DNA of 64,000 bases from Bemisia tabaci (GCF_918797505.1 NC_092801.1:2728001-2792000); one strand, 5' to 3'. Numbered from the stretch's first letter, positions 43,590 to 53,518 are shown. Notes: generated by a model from the letters alone, not told the origin. Translations and numbers: made by a program.

Positions 43590-43640
43590 CACAAGAGCCC
43601 TGTTCTCCGTGTAAATCTATGCTTTCCGGAGCTCATGTGA
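43590..43640 (+). repeat. dispersed 50 bp motif (family Y), copy 3
   Basis: CCCTGTTCTCCGTGTAAATC then TATGCTTTCCGGAGCTCATG. Confidence 0.45.
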
Positions 43641-43771
43641 AAATCAAGATACGCCCTTGGATCCGGGGGGGGGGGAGGGGTGACGAAAATCAGCAGAGGT
43701 GAGCGCCGCGCCGCGGAACTGCTACTCCCGCAGGAAACTCCATCCACAGGGTGATCGTCAACCTAACTCAT
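43641..43771. other. G tract and short spacer
   Basis: A G run at 43668-43677. Confidence 0.5.
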
Positions 43772-44184
43772 CTACTTGGCAAAAAAAAATATTTGTAAAT
43801 AAAAGTAAACTGATAAAATTGAAACTAAGATCATTAATCTTACTAAGGACTTGAGACCAAGATATCAAAGATAGTTAATTACTAACCATTTAATTAAAAA
43901 TCCAAGAAAAGGCGGAAATCCAGAAATTCTTAAACCATAAATGAAGATTATACTTTTTATATTTAAATTTATAGAACTAAACTTGAATTGATTAATATGA
44001 AAAATATTGAACTTAACCAAAACACTAATTAATCAGCAAAGTATAATTGTATAGTCTATAAAATAAAGAAAAAAGAGGTTTAACCTAATTCTCATACTAT
44101 AAATAAATCAGCAGATAGTAATCATAGAGCTATAACCCATTATTTTTTGAATAACCCTATTATTCAATAACCCTATTCAAGTAG
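43772..44184 (-). pseudogene. nuclear copy of mitochondrial nad2 (NUMT), C-terminal part
   Basis: On the - strand this AT-rich block is open for about 137 codons only with the invertebrate mitochondrial code: four TGA codons must read as Trp and AGA/AGG as Ser. In the nuclear code it is broken. Motifs typical of insect NADH dehydrogenase subunit 2 are present in order: KMMGYSS, NIFHINQ and FPPFLGFLIKW, then a last hydrophobic helix (LVSILSVYFYLQ) and a TAG stop at 43772-43774. In mitochondria ND2 is a membrane subunit of complex I. The N-terminal half is missing; a family A element follows 12 bp upstream of the copied block. The unbroken mitochondrial frame suggests a fairly recent transfer. 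A misassembled mitochondrial read is an alternative. Confidence 0.82.
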
Positions 44185-44196
44185 TGATGCACCCTC

Positions 44197-44360
44197 CAGT
44201 GGCGTGGTGTGTTTTGCGATATATCGATTGATGTGCCAGTTAAACATATGAAAAAGGATCGATAAACAGGATGTTTGCAACGAACACTTCAAAAATCGAT
44301 TCTTTGCCACAACTTCAAATAGGGAAAAATCGATATTCGATCATTCACGCCTCTCCACTG
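44197..44360. mobile_element. family A hAT-like fold-back, copy 8
   Basis: CAGTGGCGTGGTGTG on the left, CACGCCTCTCCACTG on the right. Flanks GCACCCTC and GCAACCTC share 7 of 8 bases. Confidence 0.82.
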
Positions 44361-44680
44361 GCAACCTCAATATCATGGAGTCTCGAAAAACTATCGCTTG
44401 TTAAACAGTTCCTATGGTTTTAAATTGTACTCAAAAAGCAATAATTTTCGAAGCTTGTTATCGAGGCCATATAACATGTCTTTCTATTTTAAATAAAAAC
44501 GCACACCGTTAAAAAGGTCCGTGTTTGGTACGATTCTGTTTTGGTGTCAAATCAACCCAAAGGACTTGGTTGCTCAAAGTAATTTTGTATTAAATCAACC
44601 CAAACCGTAGGTAACTCTGAGACATCGGATCGTGAAGAAAGTGTCCTGCCGAACTCATGTACTCTCCGTTCTCATCCTTT
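44361..44680. other. non-genic stretch
   Basis: Contains AAATCAACCCAAAGGACTTG and AAATCAACCCAAACCGTAG, two near copies 55 bp apart. Nothing else recognised. Confidence 0.4.
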
Positions 44681-44846
44681 TAGTAGCGAGGCGTGAACAA
44701 TCGATACACCGATACTTCCTCATGTGAAGCTTTGGCAAAGAATCGATTATTAGGGTGTTCGGTACGACCACCCTGTATATCGATCCTTTTACATAGGTTT
44801 GAATGGCAGATCAATCGATATATCACAAAGTAAGCCACACCATACT
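44681..44846. mobile_element. family A hAT-like fold-back, copy 9
   Basis: Diverged: TAGTAGCGAGGCGTGAACAA on the left; the right end GCCACACCATAC is degraded and abuts a B element. Confidence 0.65.
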
Positions 44847-44848
44847 CA

Positions 44849-45266
44849 CACTGAAAAAAAAATCTCGGTGTATTTACCAAGAAAATGGTAAAATTACCAA
44901 GAATTCACGGTTCTATTTTGATCCCAGTTTTTTCTTGATAAAATTACCATTTATGGAATTGGTAATTTTACCGAGAAATCTCGGTAAAATTATTGACTTT
45001 CTCGGTAATTTTACTGATCCCCGGTAAAAACGCCAATATTTGTTATCGACTGTGGTAGAATAACCGAGATAAAATGGCAAAGTTACCGGGAATTGATTAC
45101 CAATAAAATAGGTATTCTTACCTGGAAAAAAAACCAGTAAAAATACCGGTTTTTAGGTAAGCTTACCAGTCTGTCTTGGTAAAATTACCAATCATTGGTA
45201 AAAAAAAGTGAGATGGTAAAGGTACCAACGGACCTGGGTAAAAACGCCGAGAATTTTTTTTCAGTG
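44849..45266. mobile_element. family B element, copy 4
   Basis: CACTGAAAAAAAAATCTCGG on the left, GAGAATTTTTTTTCAGTG on the right; 418 bp, as long as copy 1. Contains an AATCTCGGTAAAATTATTG segment missing from the 373 bp copies. CA lies on both sides. Confidence 0.78.
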
Positions 45267-45701
45267 CAGAGGTCGCGACTTGCGAGCGAACGCGAACAGT
45301 GCATTGGACTTGGGCGGTCGCGACTACCTGGAAAACACCCTGTACCGAGAATCGTATAAATACTGGAGCATAAGCACGACCACCCTCTCGAAGGAGCGAG
45401 GGAGCGGGGGTTGAAAAACACAGCGTAACATACTGCGGCGAAAGGCATTCGACTCGAGCGAGCTCCCGTTTCCAGATCAACGGCGACGGCGGCGGCCGGG
45501 GTAGCTACCCCCTCTGTCGGCAAACCGCCCCCGCCGAACGCGGGACCCGGCTAAATATCCCGACAGCACCTACCCCTTCTCCTCCTCTCCTACCCTTCGG
45601 CGAGACATAAGTGAGCTCGCGAAAAGGAGAGGCTCGATGATGTCGGAGAAACCGCCGAGGAGCCTCGCGAAATGTGTTCATCTCGACAATCGAGGATCGT
45701 T
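45267..45701. other. GC-rich island with a TATAAATA box
   Basis: CGTATAAATACTGGAGC at 45353-45369 lies in GC-rich DNA (45420-45660). It could be a promoter, but no transcribed frame or initiator is identifiable downstream. Confidence 0.25.
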
Positions 45702-46424
45702 GCTGCGGGCTGATTATTGAAATTGATAGACAAAGCTATAGACTAGAGTCCCTTTATACCCAGAGTTAAGACAACTCACTTTTGGTTGGGCTGAAAGTGG
45801 CCTAAAAAAAATCCAATTCTGATTGGTTCTCGCTCATGGAGGCCGAAACGAGTGCACCAAGATGGCGGTACCTCGAATGTGAACAAGAATAATGAAAATA
45901 TTACCTGATTGCGGTTTATCAAGAGTAAATTGTTATTGCCATCGGTCCAAAATGAAAATAGATTAAGAAATTATTCACAAACCAATCTCATTTTCTTTTT
46001 AATTGATCAATTTGTTGATGTTGTTGTTTTTGTGTGACAGACATCGCAGGATTCCTGATCCTTATCCCTCAATATCGTTCGTTTGGGTGCACTCGTTTCG
46101 GCCTCCATGGCCAGCCAAGGCCGGCTGCCAGTCAGCTGACAATCGAGTTGTCTTAACTCTGGGTATAAAGGGACTCTACGATAGACAAAGAAGACATGGG
46201 GAGTATGAAGTGATCCTATTGGTCGAAACAGGTGGTCTTTGCAGACTAAAAGGGGAAATGATAGACTAACTGCCGGGTCTCTTGTCGGTTGCCGTTTGTT
46301 AGTCCATGACCTATCTCCTTTGTCCATTACAACCACCCGCTTCCGCCAATAGGATCTCTGCAAATCTTTTTTGTCTTCTTTGTCTATAGCTTTGTCTATA
46401 AATTTCAATAATCGGCCCGCTGGA
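45702..46424. mobile_element. family J element, copy 2, interrupted by family I
   Basis: GCGGGCTGATTATTGAAATT on the left and AATTTCAATAATCGGCCCGC on the right are almost perfect complements, followed inward by GATAGACAAAGCTATAGAC. The I element is inserted 40 bp from the left end. Confidence 0.8.
45744..46178. mobile_element. family I element, copy 2, inside family J
   Basis: TAGAGTCCCTTTATACC on the left, GGTATAAAGGGACTCTA on the right. Flanks CTATAGAC and CGATAGAC share 7 of 8 bases. The interior differs from copy 1 except at the ends. Confidence 0.8.
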
Positions 46425-46461
46425 TCGAGGTCCTGAAAATGCATCTTCTTCGGAAAGCTAC

Positions 46462-46625
46462 CAGTGGCGTGGTGTGCTTTGCGATAAGTCGATTGATCAG
46501 CCACTAAAACCTATGGAAAAGAAGCGTTAAACGGGGTGTTTGTAATGAATACCTTAAAAATAGATTATTTATTACCATGGCCTCAAATGGGGAGATACCG
46601 ATCGATCATTCACGCTTCGCCACTG
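46462..46625. mobile_element. family A hAT-like fold-back, copy 10
   Basis: CAGTGGCGTGGTGTGCTTTG on the left, CACGCTTCGCCACTG on the right. Flanks AAAGCTAC and AAAGATAT share 6 of 8. Confidence 0.78.
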
Positions 46626-46662
46626 AAAGATATACTGGTACAACCTAGTACTAAGTTTTAAA

Positions 46663-46848
46663 TTAGGGTTAAATTCCGGTGGTGATTTTAACATCTTTCA
46701 TCGGGCAGCTTTAGATTTGCTACCAGCCCTGATGGGGCGCAGGCTGAAATATACTTTAGTCGATCGTTTCCAGGCTGAGGACGAATCGTTCGCTGATTTT
46801 GTGCAAGACATTAGCCTGATGGCTGGTGTGGTTCGCGACCATAGATCC
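46663..46848 (+). pseudogene. Gag-like fragment of an LTR retrotransposon, upstream part
   Basis: Open frame with FHRAALDLLPALMGRRLKY and RFQAEDESFADFVQDISLM, the layout of an insect retrotransposon Gag core (helical, ending in a charged stretch). It has no start codon in view and is cut at 46848 by an inserted element; the same frame type resumes after it. In an intact element Gag forms the particle that packages the RNA. The family assignment is from the pattern alone. Confidence 0.5.
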
Positions 46849-47148
46849 ATAGTGAAAAAATAGGAGGTGTTTGCATCTTGGGGTTTGTTTACCCTATGAC
46901 GTAAGTCGGTACAACCTGGCCAGCGAAATCCGGAATTCGAAGTATGAAAAACGGGCCATACTGTCCCATTTTTTTTTCTTAAATCAACTCATGATATAAT
47001 TTCAAGCTCTTTTTATAGAATGACTTTCTTCCATTAATTACACCATTTCCAAGAAAATCGATGATAAACGTCGCTGTACCGACCTACGTCATCAAAAAAA
47101 TTCCAAGATGCCCGAAATGCAAACACCTCCTTTTTTTTTCTCTATGCC
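46849..47148. mobile_element. 300 bp inverted-repeat element inside the Gag fragment
   Basis: Left ATAGTGAAAAAATAGGAGG, then GTGTTTGCATCTTGG and TGACGTAAGTCGGTAC. The right end carries the complements GTACCGACCTACGTCA, CCAAGATGC and CACCTCCTTTTTTTTTCTC. The 8 bp flanks ATAGATCC (46841-46848) and CTAGATCC (47149-47156) differ at one base. Non-coding. Confidence 0.78.
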
Positions 47149-47350
47149 CTAGATCCGAGTCTGAACTGGTGGACATCGTTATTTCCAACATGCACCCCAG
47201 CACTGGCATGTATTTTACTTTACAAGAACATCCTCGAACCTTTGTTGATCTTCTTCGTTTTGCTCAAATTGCCCAAGGCCGGATGTTTGCTGAAAGTCAG
47301 CGAAATAATATGTCCACTTCATTGAAACAATCTTTTCTTGCCAGACCCAA
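47149..47350 (+). pseudogene. Gag-like fragment of an LTR retrotransposon, downstream part
   Basis: The frame resumes with ELVDIVISNMHPSTGMY, then LRFAQIAQGRMFAES, and runs into the assembly gap at 47351. Only half of the Gag is visible, and any protease, polymerase or repeat ends would lie in or beyond the gap. Confidence 0.5.
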
Positions 47351-47850
47351 NNNNNNNNNNNNNNNNNNNNNNNNNNNNNNNNNNNNNNNNNNNNNNNNNN
47401 NNNNNNNNNNNNNNNNNNNNNNNNNNNNNNNNNNNNNNNNNNNNNNNNNNNNNNNNNNNNNNNNNNNNNNNNNNNNNNNNNNNNNNNNNNNNNNNNNNNN
47501 NNNNNNNNNNNNNNNNNNNNNNNNNNNNNNNNNNNNNNNNNNNNNNNNNNNNNNNNNNNNNNNNNNNNNNNNNNNNNNNNNNNNNNNNNNNNNNNNNNNN
47601 NNNNNNNNNNNNNNNNNNNNNNNNNNNNNNNNNNNNNNNNNNNNNNNNNNNNNNNNNNNNNNNNNNNNNNNNNNNNNNNNNNNNNNNNNNNNNNNNNNNN
47701 NNNNNNNNNNNNNNNNNNNNNNNNNNNNNNNNNNNNNNNNNNNNNNNNNNNNNNNNNNNNNNNNNNNNNNNNNNNNNNNNNNNNNNNNNNNNNNNNNNNN
47801 NNNNNNNNNNNNNNNNNNNNNNNNNNNNNNNNNNNNNNNNNNNNNNNNNN
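47351..47850. other. assembly gap, 500 N
   Basis: Exactly 500 undetermined bases, a placeholder length. Open frames that cross it are meaningless. Confidence 0.98.
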
Positions 47851-48404
47851 GGGGGGGGACTTTGTGGTGCAGTTTGATTTGCGGGGACCCCGCAGTTGAT
47901 TGATTGATTAACAGTCCATTCTGATCGACATCGATAGCAACAGCTCTTGTCTCGCGCGGTACGAGAGTCATCACGCGTGATTGCCAGACCGTGCTGAAAA
48001 TTGTTATTTTTCCCGCGTAAGTCGATGTGTGTTCGGAAATTTTATCGCACGATTTGATGGTCTTCCTGCTCCGTCAACCTGGAGGGCGGGAAGTTTAAAT
48101 TTTAATCGATTCGTTACTCTGTTTGACATCGAGTTCTGAGCGTTGCTTTTCATGAATGCTTTAATGGAAACCGTCTGGTTAAGGAGAGATGCCGCAGAAC
48201 GCAAGGAAGTGGTTAGGACCAGATTTTTTTAAATAGACTCTTTGAAATTCGACTAATTAATTGTGAAAAATCGGTTAACCCCACTGAATCCGAATTTCAA
48301 ATTGGGATCGCAAATTAATAAAGGGGACTTAAACGCCGAAGGTTCAATTGTCGGCGTTTAAGTATGTTTTAGTATTAGTTTGTGAGCGGTTTCATTCTAT
48401 ATAC
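47851..48404 (+). repeat. dispersed repeat (family P), copy 1
   Basis: TTGATTGATTAACAGTCCATT, ACGAGAGTCATCAC and GTCAACCTGGAGGGCGGGAA. A diverged copy lies at 49180-49340 (TTGATTGATTAACAATCCATT). It starts close to the gap. Confidence 0.5.
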
Positions 48405-48560
48405 CAGTGGCATGGCGTGAATAATCGATTTATGATATTGCCCCATTTGACAGTCTTTCTGCCACGTCAACCTGGAGGGCGGGAAGAATTTTAATCGATT
48501 CGTTACCTCTGTTTGACATCGAGTGCTGAGCGTTGCTTTTCATGAATGCGATAAATACGA
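48405..48560. mobile_element. family A fragment joined to a second family P segment
   Basis: CAGTGGCATGGCGTGAATAA gives 48 bp of an A left end, then the sequence switches to GTCAACCTGGAGGGCGGGAA and repeats 48056-48160. The join implies deletion of the rest of A, or a template switch between P copies. Confidence 0.6.
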
Positions 48561-48920
48561 TACTAAAGTTCGATTTTACAAACCGAATAGCCAGGAAGAT
48601 ATGAATCACCGAGTATTCAGTTTATATGACCGAACTTTTTTTCTGTGCTGTCTTGAGTATAACATAAAGTAGAAAAAATGCACTCATTTCCTTGCAATCA
48701 TCCTAATAACTTTTATGAGTCGAATCGAAAGTGATTGATATTTTTTGGGAAAAAAGAGGAGTATCTCCATATTATGTTCCTTCTAAACCTTATATGCTCC
48801 TTAGAAGTACATTTTCAGAGAACTTATTTTTGCTCATACTGTTCTCTATAGTGGGTAGAGCAGCGTTGCGTTTCGGTGCAATTTGATTTGCTGAAAGGAC
48901 AAGGGGGAAGGGGAAGTCTG
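48561..48920. other. AT-rich non-genic stretch
   Basis: Nothing recognised. Confidence 0.45.
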
Positions 48921-49175
48921 CTTTGCTTGCTAAGGAAGAACGACTTATATTATTTTAGAGGTTGTCAAATTTTGCTTGAAAATCAAACATTTTCGGGAAA
49001 ATTTTTAAATATTTCTCTTTAGATTTTTCAGGAAATTTTGTTCGTAATTCGATCTAAAGTGTCTAATAATTTAAAGGGAAAATTTTTATAACTCACTTCA
49101 AAAATACATATTATCTGAGAGAAAATGTGGCAACATCCGAATACTCATACGTCGTTTTCCCTTAATTGGCCCAGC
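48921..49175. mobile_element. family C element, copy (diverged)
   Basis: GCTTGCTAAGGAAGAACGAC on the left, GTCGTTTTCCCTTAATTGGC on the right; the CATTCGAGAG mark is mutated to TATTTTAGAG. Confidence 0.6.
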
Positions 49176-49179
49176 AGAA

Positions 49180-49340
49180 CTGATTGATTGATTAACAATC
49201 CATTCGGGGTGACGCGACGTCGAAAGCAATAGCTGTCTTGTGCGATACGAGAAAATCATTACCATGTCAACCTCGGGATCGGCGAGTTTAAATCTTAATT
49301 GCTTCGTTACGCTGTTTGCTTCAGTGCTACAAGTTGCTGC
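49180..49340 (+). repeat. dispersed repeat (family P), copy 2
   Basis: TTGATTGATTAACAATCCATT, GTGCGATACGAGAAAATCAT and GTCAACCTCGGGATCGGCG, as at 47889. Confidence 0.55.
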
Positions 49341-49564
49341 CAATAAATATCTGAACGTCTGATTGAGGGACCTTAGGTGAGGTGCCCAAAGGGAGGGGTA
49401 AGACAAGGTTGAAGTCATGCAGCTCTACAGGGCGTTTCAGGATTAAATGATAGTATCCTACGGGATAGAGCAATGTTTCCATTAACAGTAGGTTTCAATT
49501 GTGAGCAGGTTCATTTGCAAGCATGTTCCAGTACTTCCACTTGTTCCACTGCAAATGCTTGGAA
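49341..49564. other. non-genic stretch
   Basis: Nothing recognised. Confidence 0.45.
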
Positions 49565-50525
49565 AAATTTCCGTTCAACCCAGCTTCCTAATTTCCGCGT
49601 GATGTAATCTCACGCTCTAACTTGATTGGTCAGAGCCGTGAACTCAAGAATAGGATTTGTTTGCACGATAAACGAATCAAATGTTTTGAGAGCCTGTTAT
49701 CAAATCTGTAAATGCATACATTACAGATGATACCACTATTCGAGCATGTAGGATGCTATCTTGCCTACTTCCTAAATTGAAGGCGAAATGAGTTTTGGCT
49801 GCCTGGTTTCTCTTGCTGCATAGAACACTTAGAGAACACTCCTTTACATAGATATGACGAACATTTTCAACCCAGCGCCCTAAATTCATCGTGGATATAA
49901 TTTCAAGCTCTAAAGTGACCGGTCGGAGCTTTGGACTCAAGAGCAGGACTTGCTTGCACGATAAACGAATCAAATGTCTTGAGAGCCTGTTATCAAATCT
50001 GTAAATGCATACATTACAGATGATACCACTATTCGAGCATGTAGGATGCTATCTTACCTACTTCCTGAATTGAAGGCGAAATGTGTCTCGGCTACCTGGT
50101 TGCGCTAAACAGTGCTAGAGTAACGACTTGCAGACTTTTGGATTGGAGTTGTAGGGTGAGAACATACCAGTTTCGGCCAGACTGCTAATATGAGAGCCAG
50201 CGAAGCTCCTAAAACGCATCTGGGAGGAAATGTTTCTACTTGTGTTTCGTTGTAATCTTAATTTAATAGTACTTCGTGCCTCGATAGTATATTGTTGCGG
50301 ATGATACCACTATTCGAGCATGAAGGATGCTGTCTTGCCTACTTTCTAAATTGAAGGCAAAATGTGGTTTGGCTGCCTGGTATCTCTTGCTATGTAGAGC
50401 ACAACTACTTTACATAGATATCGACGAAAACGTTCAACCCAGGATCCTAATTTCCTTGTGGATATAATCTCACGCTGTAAAGTGATTGGTCGGAGCCGTG
50501 AACTGAAGAAGAGGAGTAAGATGCA
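49565..50525 (+). repeat. tandem array, about 290 bp unit, three copies
   Basis: GATGATACCACTATTCGAGC recurs at 49727, 50020 and 50300 (spacing 293 and 280). Each unit has GCCTACTTCCTAAATTGAAG and, except the middle copy, GTTCAACCCAG. The first two units are very similar over ACGATAAACGAATCAAATG. Confidence 0.82.
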
Positions 50526-50542
50526 CCTGAGGGTCCCTCCGT

Positions 50543-50934
50543 TTAGGTCATCCCAATCAAACACCCGGAGGACGGGGGGAGCCTTTTCATCATCCGAATC
50601 ACGTCCGGGCTAAATTTTCTCCATTCAAAATCGAACGTGTCTCGCTCAAGGTGTAATTCATCCCCCGACCGCTGTAAACACCTAACTGTATTTTGAGAAG
50701 AGCTTTGTTGCTCGTCTGCGTCCATACTTATCTTCGCTGCCATGCGAATGAAGTTACGTCCTTTTGTCCACGAGGCCACGAATTTTGGAGTCTTGTAAAC
50801 CCAACGCTTCGAGGAACATTGCTGCAATACCATGCAAGTAAACTGTCCGTTCTCCCATCGTTTTAGAACGAGTCTGTTGCATTCAAGAAATACACCCATC
50901 TGAGTAGACTTTGTGTTGGTAAAATTGCACGAAA
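50543..50934 (-). CDS. possible host exon or small gene, unrecognised protein
   Basis: A - strand frame of 118 codons from an ATG at 50899 to TAA at 50543, open upstream as far as 50944. A plausible 3' splice site, TGTATTTACCGCAG, ends at 50935, giving about 130 codons. The residues look protein-like: MGVFLECNRLVLKRWENG, QFTCMVLQQCSSKRWVY, SWTKGRNFIRMAAK and DTFDFEWRKFSPDVIRMM, with eight Trp/Tyr and four Cys, and no run of low complexity. It is outside the repeat families, ending 18 bp from the tandem array. I recognise no family. It may be a real exon, a gene fragment or a chance frame. Confidence 0.38.
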
Positions 50935-51098
50935 CTGCGGTAAATACATCAGAAACGTCTCATATTCACACCGGAATGTATACTATTATCGATTATCGTG
51001 TATAGCGCGTATTTAGAGTGAACTTTTTAAAATGTATTTTATACTGTTTTGATGTGCTGGACGTGGTTTATGTAATAATGTATCTATATAAAATAGCA
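50935..51098. other. AT-rich spacer
   Basis: Nothing recognised. Confidence 0.45.
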
Positions 51099-51327
51099 CA
51101 CTGGAAAAAAACCCACATTGGATCTAGAGTCCAGACTCTTGAAAACATTGACAAGAAAAAAGACTCTTGATTCAATCAGATTTAAGCTTAAATCAAAAGG
51201 AAATCCGCTCTAATTAAGAGGCTTGGTTCTTGATTTAAGCTTAAATCTGATTGAAACAAGAGTATTTTTTCTTGTCGATGTTTTTAAGAGTCTGGACTCT
51301 GGATCCAATGTATTTTTTTTTCCAGTG
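51099..51327. mobile_element. fold-back element with CACTGGAAAAAAA ends
   Basis: 229 bp hairpin: left CACTGGAAAAAAACCCACAT, right TTTTTTTTTCCAGTG. Arms share AGTCCAGACTCTTGAAAAC and TTAAGCTTAAATC. CA on both sides may be a 2 bp duplication. A half copy is at 57784-57918. Confidence 0.75.
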
Positions 51328-52124
51328 CATAATTTTGGCCGTGGTTGTACATCCAATGCTTTCAATAACCAATATTTGTTTACTAATCTTTGCAAGTTCA
51401 GATTTTTTGGTAAAGCGCTGCCCACACTGAACTCTCCTCAACAGAGATTCCCGAAAATAAAGCAACGGTTTACCAAAACATCTGAAATGGCAAAAGAATG
51501 ATAAAATATTGGATAAGTAATATATTGCCACTAGCGAATTTACTCTCGGCTTGCAGAAACATTGCTCTCATACGATACGAGGATAAACGGTTCATTTTTC
51601 ACCGTTTTAAAATGAGTTTGATGTAGAATGCGGGAGGCACAGTCACACTGAGTATAATTTTTAGTGATGAAATTTCACGAAAATTATTATCATAGGCCTG
51701 CGCAACAGAAAATGTTAAAAAAAAACTCTCCAAATTTTGCAGTTTGCTCAGCCCGTGCTACAAATTATCAAAACTGCCAAAGCGAGAATTATTTTTAGTA
51801 TTGGTGGCAATCAGATTTTTCCAACAAGAAGATGTGAGAAATAAAATCTGAATAATTATGTCGTAAATGCCTCTAAAGTGGGATCTGAATCATTTTGAAA
51901 CTTTTGTTTCCTTCCTCCTTATCTAGTAAAAAAAAGCAAAAATTAATTCTCAGTACATTGCATAACATTATATTTGGATCTAAATAAAATAAATTAGAAT
52001 ACTTAGTAAATAAAAAATTAAAATTTATAATTTGCGGGATTCATCTTATAGCTCTTGACAAACAAGAAAAAAAATGAATCAAGCTTTTCAATTATTACAT
52101 TCTGAAATGAGACTGTTTGTTCAA
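51328..52124. other. AT-rich non-genic stretch
   Basis: A small hairpin near 51395-51490 (CAGATTTTTTGGTAAAGCG / CGGTTTACCAAAACATCTG). Otherwise nothing recognised. Confidence 0.4.
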
Positions 52125-52363
52125 CACGGAAAAAAATTGATATTGCTGATTTAACAATTATTTAGTTAAAAGAAACGTGTCCGGCATATTTCAATGTAGA
52201 TTTCACATAAAAAAAATGGTAATTTAACCATCCCCGTGGATAAACTTATGCTTAGCTTTCTACTTGTAAAATTAGCTTTCCACTGTGTAAAATGTACATT
52301 TTAAATATGTCGGACACGTTTTTGACAATTTAATTGTTAAATCATCAATTCATTTTTTCCGTG
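52125..52363. mobile_element. family E fold-back, copy 2
   Basis: CACGGAAAAAAATTGATATT on the left, AATTCATTTTTTCCGTG on the right; ACGTGTCCGGCATATTT pairs with AAATATGTCGGACACGT. More diverged than the copy at 23197. Confidence 0.68.
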
Positions 52364-52762
52364 GATGAGAGAAAAATTACTTAAAAATAATCTCTATAAT
52401 TTAAATTAACCTTCAGTAAATTAGCGCTTTAGAAGTTCCGTTGTTAATCCGGCAACATTGCCTGAAATACGATAAGCAGTCAATTTATCAGCCAGGTAAT
52501 TCGAGGGGAGGTTCCGAGCAGTCAAACAGCCGTCGGGCAAAGAGGGATGGGGTTGGTCGGGGGTAGGAATCACAAGGAGGGAGGGAGGGCAACACGTAAG
52601 GATAAATACAAGCAAAAACGCAGGAATAGGGGGAGGGGGTGGTTTTCTCTCCTGCGGTGCAAACTTCTATAATTTGGATTCTCGCGAGTTGACTTCGTAA
52701 AAGCACAAAAGCTCAAAAGGACGGATTTTCATGTGAACTGCGAATTGCGTTGAGGAAATACT
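52364..52762. other. non-genic stretch
   Basis: GGAGGGAGGG tract near 52575. No gene seen. Confidence 0.45.
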
Positions 52763-53518
52763 CTGCCGTGCTAAGGAAAAACACCGTATGAACATTCAGG
52801 CGTTGACAAATTTCCTTAGGTAAACCTCGAACTATTGGGGAAATTTGTAAATATTTTTCCTTCAATTTTTTCAGATAATTTTGTTCGCAATGGTAATGTT
52901 GCATGTGTGAGGAATTTGCGATTTGACTGTTGATTCTTATGTATAAGTTCGCGAGAAACACGATGGTGCCACTGGTTTTCTCTGAAATCAACTCCCAAGC
53001 TCAAAAAAGCTCTCAAGTTAAGGCCAAAAGGAGGGGATATCCCACGCTATCCTGAGAGTCCACGTCTACATCAAGACAAACTCTCCATGCAAAGATAGGG
53101 AGCAAATACATTAGCAGTGATGCCGTGTTTTCAGTTTTAGAGTCCCCAAATGAAGTGGCAGCCCTGTCAATGTATTTGCTCCCTATCTTTGCATGGAGAA
53201 TTTGTCTTGATTTAGAGGTGGACTCTCAGGGTAGGGTGGGATATCCCCTCCATTTTGGCCTCAACTTGAGAGCTTTTTTCGAGCTTGGGAGTGGATTGCA
53301 GAGAAAACCAGTGGCACCATCGTGTTTCTCGCAAACTTTTACAAAAGAATCAACAGTCAAATTGCAAATTCCTCACACATGCAATATCTCCATTTCAACT
53401 AAAATTCCTGAAAATTTCAAGGAAACATATTCATAGCTTTCCTCTAAAATAAACATTTTATCGGAGAAAATTTGGCAACTCTGAAATGTTTATCCGGCGT
53501 TTTTCCTTAGCACGGTAG
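52763..53518. mobile_element. family C element, interrupted by family G
   Basis: CTGCCGTGCTAAGGAAAAAC on the left, GTTTTTCCTTAGCACGGTAG on the right. The C interior stops at TTTTGTTCGCAAT and resumes at CTAAAATTCCTGAAAATTTC after the G element. Confidence 0.8.
52888..53396. mobile_element. fold-back element, family G copy 5, inside family C
   Basis: GGTAATGTTGCATGTGTGAG on the left, CACACATGCAATATCTCC on the right. Arms of about 240 bp around 53140. Confidence 0.8.

Noticed and set aside
43772..44184. Functional nuclear nad2 gene
   Set aside because: TGA codons would be stops in the nuclear code, the N-terminal half is missing, and repeats flank it.
47061..47974. Open frames of 179-280 codons
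   Set aside because: They run through 500 N, so most residues are undetermined. Only the part before 47351 is informative.
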